Assembly: GCA_964601165.1 (NCBI GenBank)
Contig: CAZRMK010000028.1
Coordinates: forward strand, 1-20,461
Length of the DNA: 20,461 nucleotides
Direction of reading: 5' to 3'
DNA from: Thiosulfativibrio sp964601165
GTDB lineage: Bacteria > Pseudomonadota > Gammaproteobacteria > Thiomicrospirales > Thiomicrospiraceae
Below the pieces are notes generated by a model. That model saw nothing but the letters and a program-made list of their open reading frames with translations. It had not been told where the DNA came from and searched no databases. Numbering within the stretch: position 1 is the first letter of the stretch; the number at the start of each line of letters is the position of its first letter. Below are positions 1-7,120 of the stretch, piece by piece. Both the position numbers and the translations under genes were made by a program.

Positions 1-53
1 TGATGAAGTTGGATCTTGCGGCTGGTGTTGATGTTCAGTTAGAGTTGCGTTAA
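1..53 (+). CDS. rpsJ: Ribosomal protein S10, 3' end (partial)
   Basis: Only the last 16 complete codons and the TAA stop at 51-53 are in the window. They read MKLDLAAGVDVQLELR, which matches the conserved C-terminus of bacterial uS10 (E. coli ends in a similar LDLAAGVDVQ block). S10 is a small-subunit head protein and also partners NusB in antitermination. It is the first gene of the S10 operon, so the operon promoter and the L4-responsive leader lie outside the window. The repeat HP-A1 starts 8 bp after the stop. Confidence 0.9.
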   Translation, partial: MKLDLAAGVDVQLELR

Positions 54-61
54 GCTTGGTA

Positions 62-222
62 CCTAAATCCTGCAAGTGCTTGTACACATGTGGCGTAAGC
101 TATTAATTTGTATAGTAAATTTTAATTATTCGAGAATATCAATAAGTATTCTTCTCGAATTAAAATCACTCTACAAATCAATGTCTTACGCCATATATGC
201 ACAATCACTTGCAGGCTTTAGG
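62..222. repeat. HP-A1, full-length palindromic miniature element
   Basis: This 161-bp imperfect palindrome lies between rpsJ and rplC. Its ends are CCTAAATCCTGCAAGTG (62-78) and CACTTGCAGGCTTTAGG (206-222), inverted with one mismatch. Inside, TGGCGTAAG on the left faces CTTACGCCA on the right, and the centre is GAATA, an 8-nt loop, then TATTC. The whole unit folds into one long stem. It is homologous along its length to the copies at 6621, 8062 and 12059. The bases directly outside (TGGTA and TAGGC) are not a clear duplication, unlike at the other copies, so this may be an older insertion. Confidence 0.9.
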
Positions 223-280
223 TAGGCTTGTGTCAGTTATCAATCGTAATAGCTGGTTAAAATAATATGAGGTTTTAAAT

Positions 281-919
281 ATGAGTATTGGTGTCGTTGG
301 GCATAAGGTTGGTATGACTCGTATATTTGATGATAATGGTGTTTCTACGCCTGTTACTGTTATTGAGGTCTTGTCAAATAGGATTACTCAAATCAAAGCT
401 GTTGAGACAGATGGTTATTCGGCTGTTCAGGTTACAGCGGGATCTAAGCATGCAGGTCGAGTTTCTAAGCCTGCTGCGGGTCATTTTGCGAAAGCCGGTG
501 TTGAAGCCGGTGTTGGTTTGTGGGAGTTTAGGTTAAGTTCAGCTTCTGATTTAGAAGGTTTGGAGTTGGGTGCAGAAATCACAGTTGAAAGCATGTCTGG
601 TGTAGCTGTTGTAGATGTAACCGGCATAACCAAAGGTAAAGGGTTTCAAGGGGTGATTAAACGTCATAATTTTGCAATGCAAGACGCCACTCATGGTAAC
701 TCTCTTGCGCATAGAGCTTCTGGTTCAATTGGTCAAAACCAAACGCCAGGTAGAGTTTTTAAAGGCAAGAAGATGGCTGGTCATATGGGCTCAGTTCGCC
801 AGACAACTCAAAATCTTGATTTAGTGAAAGTTGATGTTGAAAACAATCTTTTGTTAATCAAGGGTGCAGTTCCTGGTGCGAAAGGCGGTGTGGTAATTGT
901 GCGTAAGGCAGTCAAGTAA
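281..919 (+). CDS. rplC: Ribosomal protein L3
   Basis: 212 residues, against 209 in E. coli. L3 (uL3) is an early-assembly protein of the large subunit that binds 23S rRNA and reaches toward the peptidyl-transferase centre. The N-terminus MSIGVVGHKVGMTRIF and the loop GSIGQNQTPGRVFKGKKMAG are hallmark blocks; the loop carries the glutamine that PrmB methylates in E. coli. ATG 281 is preceded by TGAGG at about 269-273. It is separated from rpsJ by 227 bp, mostly HP-A1, where this junction is usually a few tens of bases. The stop is 10 bp from rplD. Confidence 0.98.
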   Translation: MSIGVVGHKVGMTRIFDDNGVSTPVTVIEVLSNRITQIKAVETDGYSAVQVTAGSKHAGRVSKPAAGHFAKAGVEAGVGLWEFRLSSASDLEGLELGAEITVESMSGVAVVDVTGITKGKGFQGVIKRHNFAMQDATHGNSLAHRASGSIGQNQTPGRVFKGKKMAGHMGSVRQTTQNLDLVKVDVENNLLLIKGAVPGAKGGVVIVRKAVK

Positions 920-929
920 GGTGAGTGTC

Positions 930-1550
930 ATGGAATTTAAATTAATAGAATTGTCTACTGGAAAAGAGTCTGGATCAGTCTCTGTTTCTGAAGATGTTTT
1001 TGGTGTTGAGTTTAAAGAGTCTTTAGTTCATCAGGTCGTAACCGCATATATGAATGCTGGGCGTTCAGGAACTAAGGGGCAAAAGAATCGTGCAGCTGTG
1101 CGCGGTGGTGGTGCAAAGCCATGGGCTCAAAAGGGTACTGGGCGAGCGCGTGCAGGTACTTCACGTAGTCCTTTGTGGGTGGGGGGAGGTAGAGCTTTCC
1201 CAGGTCATAATCGTGATTTTTCAGAAAAAGTAAATCGTAAAATGTATCGCGGAGCGATGCGTTCAATTGTTTCTGAGTTAGGTCGTACTGGGCGTTTAAT
1301 CGTTGTTGATGAGTTTAAGGTTGACTCACCAAAGACTAAAGAATTTAAGTCAAAGCTGGCAATGATTGCTGTTAAAGATGCCTTGGTGGTAACAGAAGGC
1401 TTTGATGAGTACTTGTACTTGTCGGCTCGTAATTTATATCAAGCAGACGTTTGTGATGTTGCATCACTTGATCCTGTGAGTCTTGTAGGTTTCGGTTCGG
1501 TTGTAATGACTCAAGGTGCAATTAAACAACTTGAGGAGAGCTTAGCATGA
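930..1550 (+). CDS. rplD: Ribosomal protein L4
   Basis: 206 residues with ATG 930 as start; E. coli L4 has 201. L4 (uL4) lines the peptide exit tunnel. In E. coli it also represses the S10 operon by acting on its leader RNA; whether that holds here cannot be seen. The block RSGTKGQKNRAAVRGGGAKP followed by WAQKGTGRARAGTSRSP is the conserved tunnel-loop region. ATG 930 is preferred over an in-frame GTG at 921, because an AAGGTG Shine-Dalgarno (918-923) sits six bases upstream of 930 and the product then begins MEFKL, like E. coli MELVL. It overlaps rplW by 4 bp (ATGA). Confidence 0.97.
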   Translation: MEFKLIELSTGKESGSVSVSEDVFGVEFKESLVHQVVTAYMNAGRSGTKGQKNRAAVRGGGAKPWAQKGTGRARAGTSRSPLWVGGGRAFPGHNRDFSEKVNRKMYRGAMRSIVSELGRTGRLIVVDEFKVDSPKTKEFKSKLAMIAVKDALVVTEGFDEYLYLSARNLYQADVCDVASLDPVSLVGFGSVVMTQGAIKQLEESLA

Positions 1551-1840
1551 GCCAAGAACGTTTATTAAAGGTATTGCTAGCTCCTCACGTTTCTGAGAAG
1601 TCTGCAAATTTAGCTGATTCAAATCAATATGTTTTTCGCGTTGTTTCAGATGCAACTAAGTCTGAAGTTAAGGGTGCGGTTGAGTCGTTGTTTAGTGTGA
1701 AAGTAGAGTCGGTTAATATGATTAATCTTAAAGGCAAGAAAAAGGTCTTTAAGGGTCGTATTGGCAAGCGCAATGATATTCGTAAAGCGATTGTTCGTTT
1801 AGCAGCAGGTCAAGAAATTGACTTTGCTGGTGCGGAATAA
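1547..1840 (+). CDS. rplW: Ribosomal protein L23
   Basis: 97 residues, close to the 100 of E. coli. L23 (uL23) sits at the exit-tunnel mouth and docks trigger factor and SRP. The N-terminal LLKVLLAPHVSEKSANLAD and the central VESVNMINLKGKKKVFKGR are family signatures. Its ATG overlaps the rplD stop in an ATGA tetranucleotide, so translational coupling to rplD is likely. The stop is followed by an AAGGAGA Shine-Dalgarno that serves rplB. Confidence 0.97.
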   Translation: MSQERLLKVLLAPHVSEKSANLADSNQYVFRVVSDATKSEVKGAVESLFSVKVESVNMINLKGKKKVFKGRIGKRNDIRKAIVRLAAGQEIDFAGAE

Positions 1841-1851
1841 GGAGAGATTTG

Positions 1852-2682
1852 ATGGCAATTATTAAAAAATCAAAACCGACTTCTCCAGGTCGTCGTTTTA
1901 TGGTTCATATTATTGAACCAGATCTTCACAAAGGTAAGCCTTTTTCTGCTCTTTTATCTAAAAAGTCTAAGAAGGGTGGTCGTAATAATAATGGTAGAAT
2001 TACTGTTCGTCACCAAGGTGGCGGGCATAAGCAACATTATCGCATGGTTGACTTTAAGCGCAATAAAGAAGGGGTTCCAGCAACAGTTGAGCGTCTTGAA
2101 TATGATCCAAATAGAACCGCTCATATTGCGTTATTGAAATATGCTGACGGTGAGAGAGCTTATATTTTAGCTCCTAAGGGCGTAAAAGCTGGCGATAATA
2201 TTGAATCTGGGCAGCATGTTGCAATTAAGCCTGGCAATTCATTGCCTTTGCGTAATATTCCTGTGGGAACAGTTGTGCATGCTCTTGAGATGCGTCCTGG
2301 TAAGGGTGCGCAAATTGCTCGTAGTGCTGGGGCTTCTGTGCAGATTGCTGGTCGTGATGGTCAGTATGTGCTTGTTAAGCTTCGTTCTGGAGAGATGCGT
2401 AAAATTCTTGCTGAATGTCGTGCGACAATTGGTGAGGTGGGTAATTCTGAACATAGTCTTCGCAAGCTTGGTAAGGCTGGAGCAACTCGTTGGAGAGGGA
2501 TAAGGCCAACAGTTAGAGGGGTTGCAATGAATCCGGTTGATCATCCTCACGGGGGTGGAGAAGGTCGTACTTCTGGTGGTCGTCATCCGGTTACGCCATG
2601 GGGAGTTCCTACTAAAGGTAAGAAAACTCGTAGTAATAAGCGTACAGATAAAATGATCGTACGTCGTAGAAACAGTAAATAA
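1852..2682 (+). CDS. rplB: Ribosomal protein L2
   Basis: 276 residues, against 273 in E. coli. L2 (uL2) is one of the most conserved large-subunit proteins, needed for subunit joining and peptidyl-transferase activity. The sequence opens MAIIKKSKPTSPGRR and contains GGRNNNGRITVRHQGGGHKQ. Near the C-terminus it has MNPVDHPHGGGEGR, which carries the essential histidine region. ATG 1852 is chosen over TTG 1849 because it gives the conserved N-terminus and lies well placed behind AAGGAGA (1839-1845). It is followed by rpsS after 11 bp. Confidence 0.98.
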   Translation: MAIIKKSKPTSPGRRFMVHIIEPDLHKGKPFSALLSKKSKKGGRNNNGRITVRHQGGGHKQHYRMVDFKRNKEGVPATVERLEYDPNRTAHIALLKYADGERAYILAPKGVKAGDNIESGQHVAIKPGNSLPLRNIPVGTVVHALEMRPGKGAQIARSAGASVQIAGRDGQYVLVKLRSGEMRKILAECRATIGEVGNSEHSLRKLGKAGATRWRGIRPTVRGVAMNPVDHPHGGGEGRTSGGRHPVTPWGVPTKGKKTRSNKRTDKMIVRRRNSK

Positions 2683-2693
2683 GGAAGGATTCA

Positions 2694-2969
2694 ATGCCAC
2701 GTTCAGTTAAAAAAGGTCCTTTTGTAGATCATCACCTTTATAAGAAGGTGATTGAGGCACAAGAATCTGGTAATAAGCGTCCAATTAAAACATGGTCTAG
2801 AAGATCAATGATTTTACCTGATATGATCGGATTAACCATTGCAGTTCATAATGGTAAAGAGCATATTCCGGTTTTCATATCTGAAAACATGGTTGGACAT
2901 AAATTAGGTGAGTTTTCAATGACTCGTACTTACCGTGGTCATACTGCGGATAAGAAAGTCAAGCGTTAG
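2694..2969 (+). CDS. rpsS: Ribosomal protein S19
   Basis: 91 residues, the usual length. S19 (uS19) is in the small-subunit head next to S13 and contacts the A-site finger and tRNA. MPRSVKKGPFVDHHLYKKV at the start and KEHIPVFISENMVGHKLGEF with YRGHTADKKVKR near the end are diagnostic. AAGGAAGG directly after the rplB stop acts as its Shine-Dalgarno. The stop is 9 bp before the preferred rplV start. Confidence 0.98.
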   Translation: MPRSVKKGPFVDHHLYKKVIEAQESGNKRPIKTWSRRSMILPDMIGLTIAVHNGKEHIPVFISENMVGHKLGEFSMTRTYRGHTADKKVKR

Positions 2970-2978
2970 GGGAATATG

Positions 2979-3311
2979 ATGCAAGTAAGTGCTACTCATA
3001 AGTTTGCGCGTATTTCTCCACAGAAAGCGCGTTTAGTCGTGGATTTGATTCGCGGAAAAGATGTTGAAACAGCTGTAAATATTTTAACTTTTAGTGATAA
3101 GAAAGCGGCAGGTTTAATTAAAACTGTGTTAAATTCAGCGATTGCAAATGCTGAAAATAATGAAGGTGCTGATATTGATGAGCTGAAAGTGACTGCTGCA
3201 TTTGTTGATGCAGGTCCTATCATGAAGCGTATGCGAGCTCGTGCTAAAGGTCGCGGTAACCGTATTTTAAAACGTATCAGTCATATTACTGTTACAGTTG
3301 GCGATAAGTAA
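2979..3311 (+). CDS. rplV: Ribosomal protein L22
   Basis: 110 residues, identical to the E. coli length. L22 (uL22) extends a beta-hairpin into the exit tunnel; here that hairpin is PIMKRMRARAKGRGNRILKR. There are two adjacent ATGs, 2976 and 2979. The second is preferred because the AGGGGA Shine-Dalgarno at 2968-2973 is only two bases from the first. Either choice changes the protein by a single methionine. The next gene, rpsC, starts 11 bp after the stop. Confidence 0.96.
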   Translation: MQVSATHKFARISPQKARLVVDLIRGKDVETAVNILTFSDKKAAGLIKTVLNSAIANAENNEGADIDELKVTAAFVDAGPIMKRMRARAKGRGNRILKRISHITVTVGDK

Positions 3312-3322
3312 GGAGAATCAGA

Positions 3323-4018
3323 ATGGGTCAAAAAGTACATCCTATTGGTATTCGTTTAGGGATCACTAAGGATTGGAATGCTCGCTGGTATGCCGATGGT
3401 AAAAACTATTCGGATTTCCTTATTAGCGACATTGAAATCAGAAATGTATTAAATAAGAAATTAGCGCATGCTTCGGTTAGTAAAATTCATATTGAACGTG
3501 TTGCAAATGGTATTAGGGTAACCGTTCATACGGCTCGTCCAGGTGTTGTAATTGGTAAGAAAGGGGAGGACATTGAGAGGTTAAAACAGCTTTTAATTGC
3601 CCAAACTGGAATGCCGGTTAATATTAACATTGAAGAAATTAAAAAGCCTGAACTAGATGCTAAGCTGGTTGCGGAAAGTATTGCTCAGCAGTTAGAGAAG
3701 CGTATTCAATTTAGGCGTGCGATGAAGCGTGCGGTAGGTAATGCTATGCGTCTTGGGGCGGGTGGGATCAAGGTAAATCTTTCTGGTCGCTTAAATGGCG
3801 CGGAGATTGCACGTGCTGAGTGGTATCGTGAGGGGCGTGTTCCTTTACATACTTTTCGTGCTGATATTGATTATGCTGCATTTGAAGCAAATACTACTTA
3901 CGGTAAAATTGGCGTTAAAGTTTGGATCTTTAAAGGTGAAAAACTTGGCAAGCTTTCTTTGCAAGCACCAAAGCAAACTAAAGGCAAAAAAGGCCGTAAC
4001 TCACAAGGTCTTAACTAA
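3323..4018 (+). CDS. rpsC: Ribosomal protein S3
   Basis: 231 residues, against 233 in E. coli. S3 (uS3) forms part of the mRNA entry tunnel and helicase site. MGQKVHPIGIRLGITKDWNA opens the protein. A KH domain follows, with the motif VVIGKKGEDIERLK at about residues 75-88, and the C-terminal domain contains GRLNGAEIARAEWYREGRVP. A strong AAGGAG precedes ATG 3323. The lysine-rich tail (TKGKKGRNSQGLN) is an ordinary variable end. Confidence 0.98.
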   Translation: MGQKVHPIGIRLGITKDWNARWYADGKNYSDFLISDIEIRNVLNKKLAHASVSKIHIERVANGIRVTVHTARPGVVIGKKGEDIERLKQLLIAQTGMPVNINIEEIKKPELDAKLVAESIAQQLEKRIQFRRAMKRAVGNAMRLGAGGIKVNLSGRLNGAEIARAEWYREGRVPLHTFRADIDYAAFEANTTYGKIGVKVWIFKGEKLGKLSLQAPKQTKGKKGRNSQGLN

Positions 4019-4033
4019 AAAGGATACAAGATT

Positions 4034-4447
4034 ATGTTAATGCCTAAACGTACTAAGTTTAGAAAAGTTCATAAAGGACGTAACCGTGGTTTGGCTTTAG
4101 TGGGTAACAAAGTTAGCTTCGGTCAGTTTGGCCTTAAGGCTGTTGAACGTGGTCGTATGACATCAAGGCAAATTGAAGCGGGTCGTCGAGTGATGACTCG
4201 TAAAGTTAAGCGTGGTGCTAAAATTTGGATTCGCGTATTTCCTGATAAGCCAATTACAAATAAACCTCTTGAGGTTCGTATGGGTAAGGGTAAGGGGAGT
4301 GTTGAATATTGGGTTGCTCAAATTCAGCCAGGTCGTGTAATTTATGAAATGCAAGGTGTTGAGGAAGTGGTTGCTCGTGAGGCTTTTGAGCTAGCGGCTG
4401 CCAAGCTACCTTTTAAAACACAATTTGTTACAAGAACGGTGATGTAA
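4034..4447 (+). CDS. rplP: Ribosomal protein L16
   Basis: 137 residues, against 136 in E. coli. L16 (uL16) organises the A-site region of the large subunit. MLMPKRTKFRKVHKGRNRG aligns with the E. coli start MLQPKRTKFRK, which decides for ATG 4034 over the in-frame ATG at 4040. An AAGGA about nine bases upstream agrees. The block KPLEVRMGKGKGSVEYWVA holds the arginine that is hydroxylated in E. coli L16. The stop TAA abuts the rpmC ATG with no spacer. Confidence 0.97.
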   Translation: MLMPKRTKFRKVHKGRNRGLALVGNKVSFGQFGLKAVERGRMTSRQIEAGRRVMTRKVKRGAKIWIRVFPDKPITNKPLEVRMGKGKGSVEYWVAQIQPGRVIYEMQGVEEVVAREAFELAAAKLPFKTQFVTRTVM

Positions 4448-4639
4448 ATGACAGTTAAATCTTTACAAGAAAAATCTGTAGAAGAGTTACGCGAAGAGCT
4501 AATTAGTCTTTTACAGGAACAATTTAACTTGAGAATGCAAAATGCAACTGGACAGTTGAAAAATACTGTCCAGCTTAAGAACGTTCGTCGTTCTGTTGCT
4601 AGAGTTAAAACCATCATTCGTCAAAAAGTGAGTAAATAA
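4448..4639 (+). CDS. rpmC: Ribosomal protein L29
   Basis: 63 residues, the E. coli length. L29 (uL29) is a two-helix hairpin at the exit-tunnel rim beside L23. The segments EKSVEELREELISLLQEQFN, LRMQNATGQLKN and VRRSVARVKTI match the family. The ATG directly follows the rplP stop codon and no good Shine-Dalgarno is visible, so its translation probably depends on ribosomes finishing rplP. Confidence 0.97.
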   Translation: MTVKSLQEKSVEELREELISLLQEQFNLRMQNATGQLKNTVQLKNVRRSVARVKTIIRQKVSK

Positions 4640-4641
4640 GA

Positions 4642-4905
4642 ATGTCTGGTCAAGAGAAAAAAGCTCGAATGATGCAGGGTACTGTTGTTAGTAACGGTAT
4701 GAAAGATTCAGTTGTTGTTAAAATTGAACGTTTCATTAAGCATCCAAAATATAAAAAGTTTATTAGAAAATCCACTAAAGTTATGGCTCATGATGCTGAT
4801 AACGTTTGTATGGTTGGAGATACAGTCTCTATTCAAGAGTGCAAGCCAATTTCTAAAAACAAATCCTGGATGTTAGTTAATGTTGATGCTAAGGCTAAGA
4901 TTTAG
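4642..4905 (+). CDS. rpsQ: Ribosomal protein S17
   Basis: 87 residues, against 84 in E. coli. S17 (uS17) is a primary binder of the 5' domain of 16S rRNA. GTVVSNGMKDSVVVKIERFI, then HPKYKKFIRKSTKVMAHD and VGDTVSIQECKPISKNKSW are family blocks. It starts two bases after the rpmC stop with only a weak upstream AATAAG, so coupling is likely. It is the last gene of the S10 cluster, and a 291-bp gap follows. Confidence 0.97.
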   Translation: MSGQEKKARMMQGTVVSNGMKDSVVVKIERFIKHPKYKKFIRKSTKVMAHDADNVCMVGDTVSIQECKPISKNKSWMLVNVDAKAKI

Positions 4906-5093
4906 TTTTTGAGGTTTGTGTGTGACCTGAAAGCAAAGAGAAATGAGGTGATTGTTTTAATGTTTTTGTAAAAAACTTTAGTGTAGTAGAGTGCTGTTAC
5001 AAGAAGTTTTAATGGAAATGTTTTAATAATGGATTGTTTGTGTTTGTGTTTGGGTTATACTGTGATCACATTATTAATAGATAATATGCTCTT

Positions 5094-5161
5094 ATAGTCA
5101 AGCCGCCAAAATGACCAAACCATGAAATGGGACTAGTCATTATGGTGGTTTTTGTGCTATA
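5094..5161. repeat. Imperfect inverted repeat in the rpsQ-rplN gap
   Basis: TATAG (5094-5098) and GCCGCCAAAATGAC (about 5102-5114, slightly offset) face GTCATTATGGTGG (5136-5148) and CTATA (5157-5161). About 14 of 16 inner positions can pair if G-T pairs are allowed. It resembles neither HP-A nor HP-B in sequence. It directly overlaps the probable spc promoter, so it could be a third miniature element, an operator, or a leader hairpin. The rest of 4906-5093 shows only an AT-rich stretch with a weak alternative -10 (TATACT at 5056) and the palindrome TGTGATCACA (5061-5070). Confidence 0.5.
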
Positions 5162-5163
5162 AT
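5134..5163 (+). promoter_or_regulatory. Probable spc operon promoter
   Basis: An extended -10 element, TGC followed by TATAAT (5155-5163), lies 34 bp before the rplN start. The -35 position holds only TAGTCA (5134-5139, spacing 18), which is weak, but extended -10 promoters tolerate that. E. coli has its spc promoter at the same rpsQ-rplN junction. Transcription would begin near 5170, giving a short leader with the GGAGAG-like ribosome-binding site at about 5186. Confidence 0.5.
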
Positions 5164-5196
5164 TGTTCTTTTACGGTATAAGTATGGAGAGTCAGC

Positions 5197-5565
5197 ATGA
5201 TTCAGATGCAAACAGTGCTTGACGTTGCTGATAATAGTGGTGCGCGACGAGTTCAATGCATTAAAGTGTTGGGCGGGTCAAAGCGTCGTTATGCCGCAAT
5301 TGGCGATGTTATTAAAGTTTCCATTAAAGAAGCTGCGCCTCGTGGAAAAGTTAAAAAGGGTGACGTTTACAATGCCGTTGTTGTTCGTACAGCAAAAGGC
5401 GTTCGTCGTCCTGATGGTTCTTTGATTAAGTTTGATGGTAATGCTGCGGTTATTTTGAACGCAAAGCATGAGCCTGTAGGGACTCGTATCTTTGGGCCTG
5501 TCACGCGTGAATTAAGGAATGAGAAGTTTATGAAGATTGTTTCTCTAGCTCCTGAGGTTTTATAA
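5197..5565 (+). CDS. rplN: Ribosomal protein L14
   Basis: 122 residues, against 123 in E. coli. L14 (uL14) forms an intersubunit bridge and is the docking point of the silencing factor RsfS. MIQMQTVLDVADNSGARRVQ, then KVKKGDVYNAVVVRTAKGVRR and FGPVTRELR match the family signature regions. It is the first gene after the spc promoter. Only two bases separate its stop from repeat HP-B1, which fills nearly all of the 181-bp gap to rplX. Confidence 0.98.
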   Translation: MIQMQTVLDVADNSGARRVQCIKVLGGSKRRYAAIGDVIKVSIKEAAPRGKVKKGDVYNAVVVRTAKGVRRPDGSLIKFDGNAAVILNAKHEPVGTRIFGPVTRELRNEKFMKIVSLAPEVL

Positions 5566-5567
5566 AA

Positions 5568-5731
5568 GGATACCTTTGCATGATTAAAATGCAGTTTAGG
5601 GAGTGCAGAAAATAGTGCGTTTTTTACCCAAAAAGGAGAGGAGTAGCTAGTTATTTGACGAGTTTTTGAGTAAAGAAGGGCGCTGTTTTATGGATTTTAT
5701 AAGCTGTATTTTAAATTGTGCAAAGGTCTCA
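5568..5731. repeat. HP-B1, second palindromic element family
   Basis: A 164-bp element lies between rplN and rplX. Its left end reads GGATACCTTTGCATGATT and its right end, read inverted, TGAGACCTTTGCACAATT. The two agree in most positions. The centre has CCCAAAAA, TAGCTAGTTATT (5644-5655) and GTTTTTGAGTAAA (5662-5674). The same three blocks occur in the same order in HP-B2 upstream of rpoA, so these are two copies of one family. It is more diverged internally than HP-B2. No coding capacity and no clear flanking duplication were seen. Confidence 0.75.
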
Positions 5732-5746
5732 TAGAGGGATAAGAGA

Positions 5747-6061
5747 ATGAATCGACTAAAAAAAGGTGATGACATTATCGTTGTTACTGGTAAAGATAAA
5801 GGCAAGAAAGGTTCTATTTCCTCTATCTTGCAAAATGGTAAAGTCGTCGTAGATGGTATTAATTTAGCTAAAAAGCATATTAAGCCTAACCCTATGGCTG
5901 GAGAGCAAGGAGGCATTATTACTAAAGAAATGCCTATTAATGCTTCCAATGTAGCTTTGTTTGATCCTGAAACTGGAAAGGCTGGAAAGGTCGGTATTAA
6001 AGTTGAAGGTGATGTTAAGGTGCGTGTCTTTAAGTCTACGGGAAAAGCGGTAGACGCTTAA
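5747..6061 (+). CDS. rplX: Ribosomal protein L24
   Basis: 104 residues, the usual length. L24 (uL24) initiates large-subunit assembly. MNRLKKGDDIIVVTGKDKGKKG is the N-terminal KOW motif, followed by NLAKKHIKPNPMAGEQGGI, another conserved block. ATG 5747 has AGGGATAAGAGA just upstream, outside the repeat HP-B1. It is followed by rplE after 15 bp. L24 and L5 are therefore enclosed between HP-B1 and HP-A2. Confidence 0.97.
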   Translation: MNRLKKGDDIIVVTGKDKGKKGSISSILQNGKVVVDGINLAKKHIKPNPMAGEQGGIITKEMPINASNVALFDPETGKAGKVGIKVEGDVKVRVFKSTGKAVDA

Positions 6062-6076
6062 TTTTAGGTTAAAAAA

Positions 6077-6625
6077 ATGGCAAGACTACAAAAGGTTTAT
6101 AAGGAAGAGGTATTACCAAAGCTTGTTAAAAAGTTCGGTTATTCTTCTCCTATGCAAGCTCCAAGGTTAACTAAGATTACAGTTAATATGGGGGTCGGTG
6201 AAGCAATTGCCGATAAGAAGGTTTTAGATAATGCAGTGGCCGATATGGAGGCTATTACGGGTCAAAAAGTTGTTAAGACTTTGGCGCGTAAATCTGTTGC
6301 AAGTTTTAAAGTTCGTGATGGGTATCCTGTGGGTTGTAAAGTAACGCTTCGTGGTGCACAGATGTATGAGTTTCTTGATCGTTTGATCAATGTTGCTTTG
6401 CCTCGCGTAAGAGATTTTCAAGGATTAAATGCTAAGGCTTTTGATGGTCGTGGTAATTATAATTTGGGAATTAAGGAGCAAATTATCTTTCCAGAAATTG
6501 AATTTGAAAAAATAGATAAAATTCGCGGAATGGATATTAGTTTTGCTACGACTGCTGAAACAAATGATGAAGCTAAGGCGTTGTTAGAAGCGTTTAATTT
6601 CCCATTTAAGAAGAATTTAACCTAA
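6077..6625 (+). CDS. rplE: Ribosomal protein L5, tail extended by a repeat
   Basis: 182 residues, against 179 in E. coli. L5 (uL5) is in the central protuberance and binds 5S rRNA. YKEEVLPKLVKKFGYSSPMQ at the start and the block GVGEAIADKKVL are typical. FPFKK near the end is where the family normally stops (E. coli ends in FPFRK). Here three more residues, NLT, follow, and the TAA stop (6623-6625) lies inside the left end of repeat HP-A2 (CCTAAAT at 6621). The repeat insertion therefore replaced the original stop. The extension is short and probably harmless. Confidence 0.97.
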   Translation: MARLQKVYKEEVLPKLVKKFGYSSPMQAPRLTKITVNMGVGEAIADKKVLDNAVADMEAITGQKVVKTLARKSVASFKVRDGYPVGCKVTLRGAQMYEFLDRLINVALPRVRDFQGLNAKAFDGRGNYNLGIKEQIIFPEIEFEKIDKIRGMDISFATTAETNDEAKALLEAFNFPFKKNLT

Positions 6626-6781
6626 ATCCTGCAAGTGATTGCACACATATAGCACAAGCTATTGATTCATATAGCAAATTTTAATTCTTCGAGAATATCA
6701 ATAAGTATTCTGCTCGAATTAAAATCACTATATAAATCAATAGCTTGCACTCTATATGCACAATCACTTGCAGGGTTTAGG
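6621..6781. repeat. HP-A2, full-length palindromic miniature element
   Basis: A 161-bp copy between rplE and rpsN. The ends are CCTAAATCCTGCAAGTG and CACTTGCAGGGTTTAGG. The arms also pair at CAAGCTATTGATT with AATCAATAGCTTG and at ATTTTAAT with ATTAAAAT. The centre is GAATA, loop TCAATAAG, TATTC. The bases outside are TTTAA and CTTAA, a 4/5 match to a 5-bp duplication. The first bases of the element are translated as the end of rplE. The right end is 21 bp before rpsN and leaves its Shine-Dalgarno (AAGGAAG) free. Confidence 0.92.
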
Positions 6782-6802
6782 CTTAAGAAGTAAGGAAGTC
6801 TT

Positions 6803-7108
6803 ATGGCTAAACAGTCAATGATTGCTAGAGAGCACAAGAGAGCTAGAATAGTAGCTAAGTTCGCCGTTAAGCGAGCTGAGTTAAAAAAAGCTTCTGTTGA
6901 TTTTTCTCTAAGTTTTGAAGAGCGTATGGATGCGATGGATAAGTTAGCAAAACTTCCTCGTAATGCGTCTCCAGTTCGTCAACGAAATCGTTGTCGTTTA
7001 ACTGGGCGCCCACACGGTGTATATAGAAAATTCGGGTTATCACGTAACATGCTAAGAGAATTAGCAATGCAAGGTGATGTGCCTGGTTTAAGAAAGGCCA
7101 GTTGGTAA
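6803..7108 (+). CDS. rpsN: Ribosomal protein S14
   Basis: 101 residues, the long zinc-independent form typical of gammaproteobacteria. No CxxC pairs are present. S14 (uS14) is in the small-subunit head. MAKQSMIAREHKRARIVAKF and the C-terminal RNRCRLTGRPHGVYRKFGLSR are diagnostic. A good AAGGAAG lies upstream. It opens the rpsN-rpsH-rplF block that is bounded by HP-A2 and HP-A3. Confidence 0.98.
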   Translation: MAKQSMIAREHKRARIVAKFAVKRAELKKASVDFSLSFEERMDAMDKLAKLPRNASPVRQRNRCRLTGRPHGVYRKFGLSRNMLRELAMQGDVPGLRKASW

Positions 7109-7120
7109 GGATTAATTGTT

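Noticed and set aside
2239..2700. Minus-strand open frames inside the ribosomal genes (for example 2239-2700 and 9469-9843)
   Set aside because: They run opposite well-identified genes, have low-complexity or atypical composition and no ribosome-binding sites, so they are shadows.
5061..5070. TGTGATCACA as a CRP or FNR site
   Set aside because: It is a perfect 10-bp palindrome but lacks the six-base spacer of CRP sites and the FNR core. Its position relative to the promoter is also uninformative.
6062..6076. S8 translational operator at the rplX-rplE junction, as in E. coli
   Set aside because: The 15-bp gap and nearby sequence show no recognisable stem like the S8 site, so it could not be supported.
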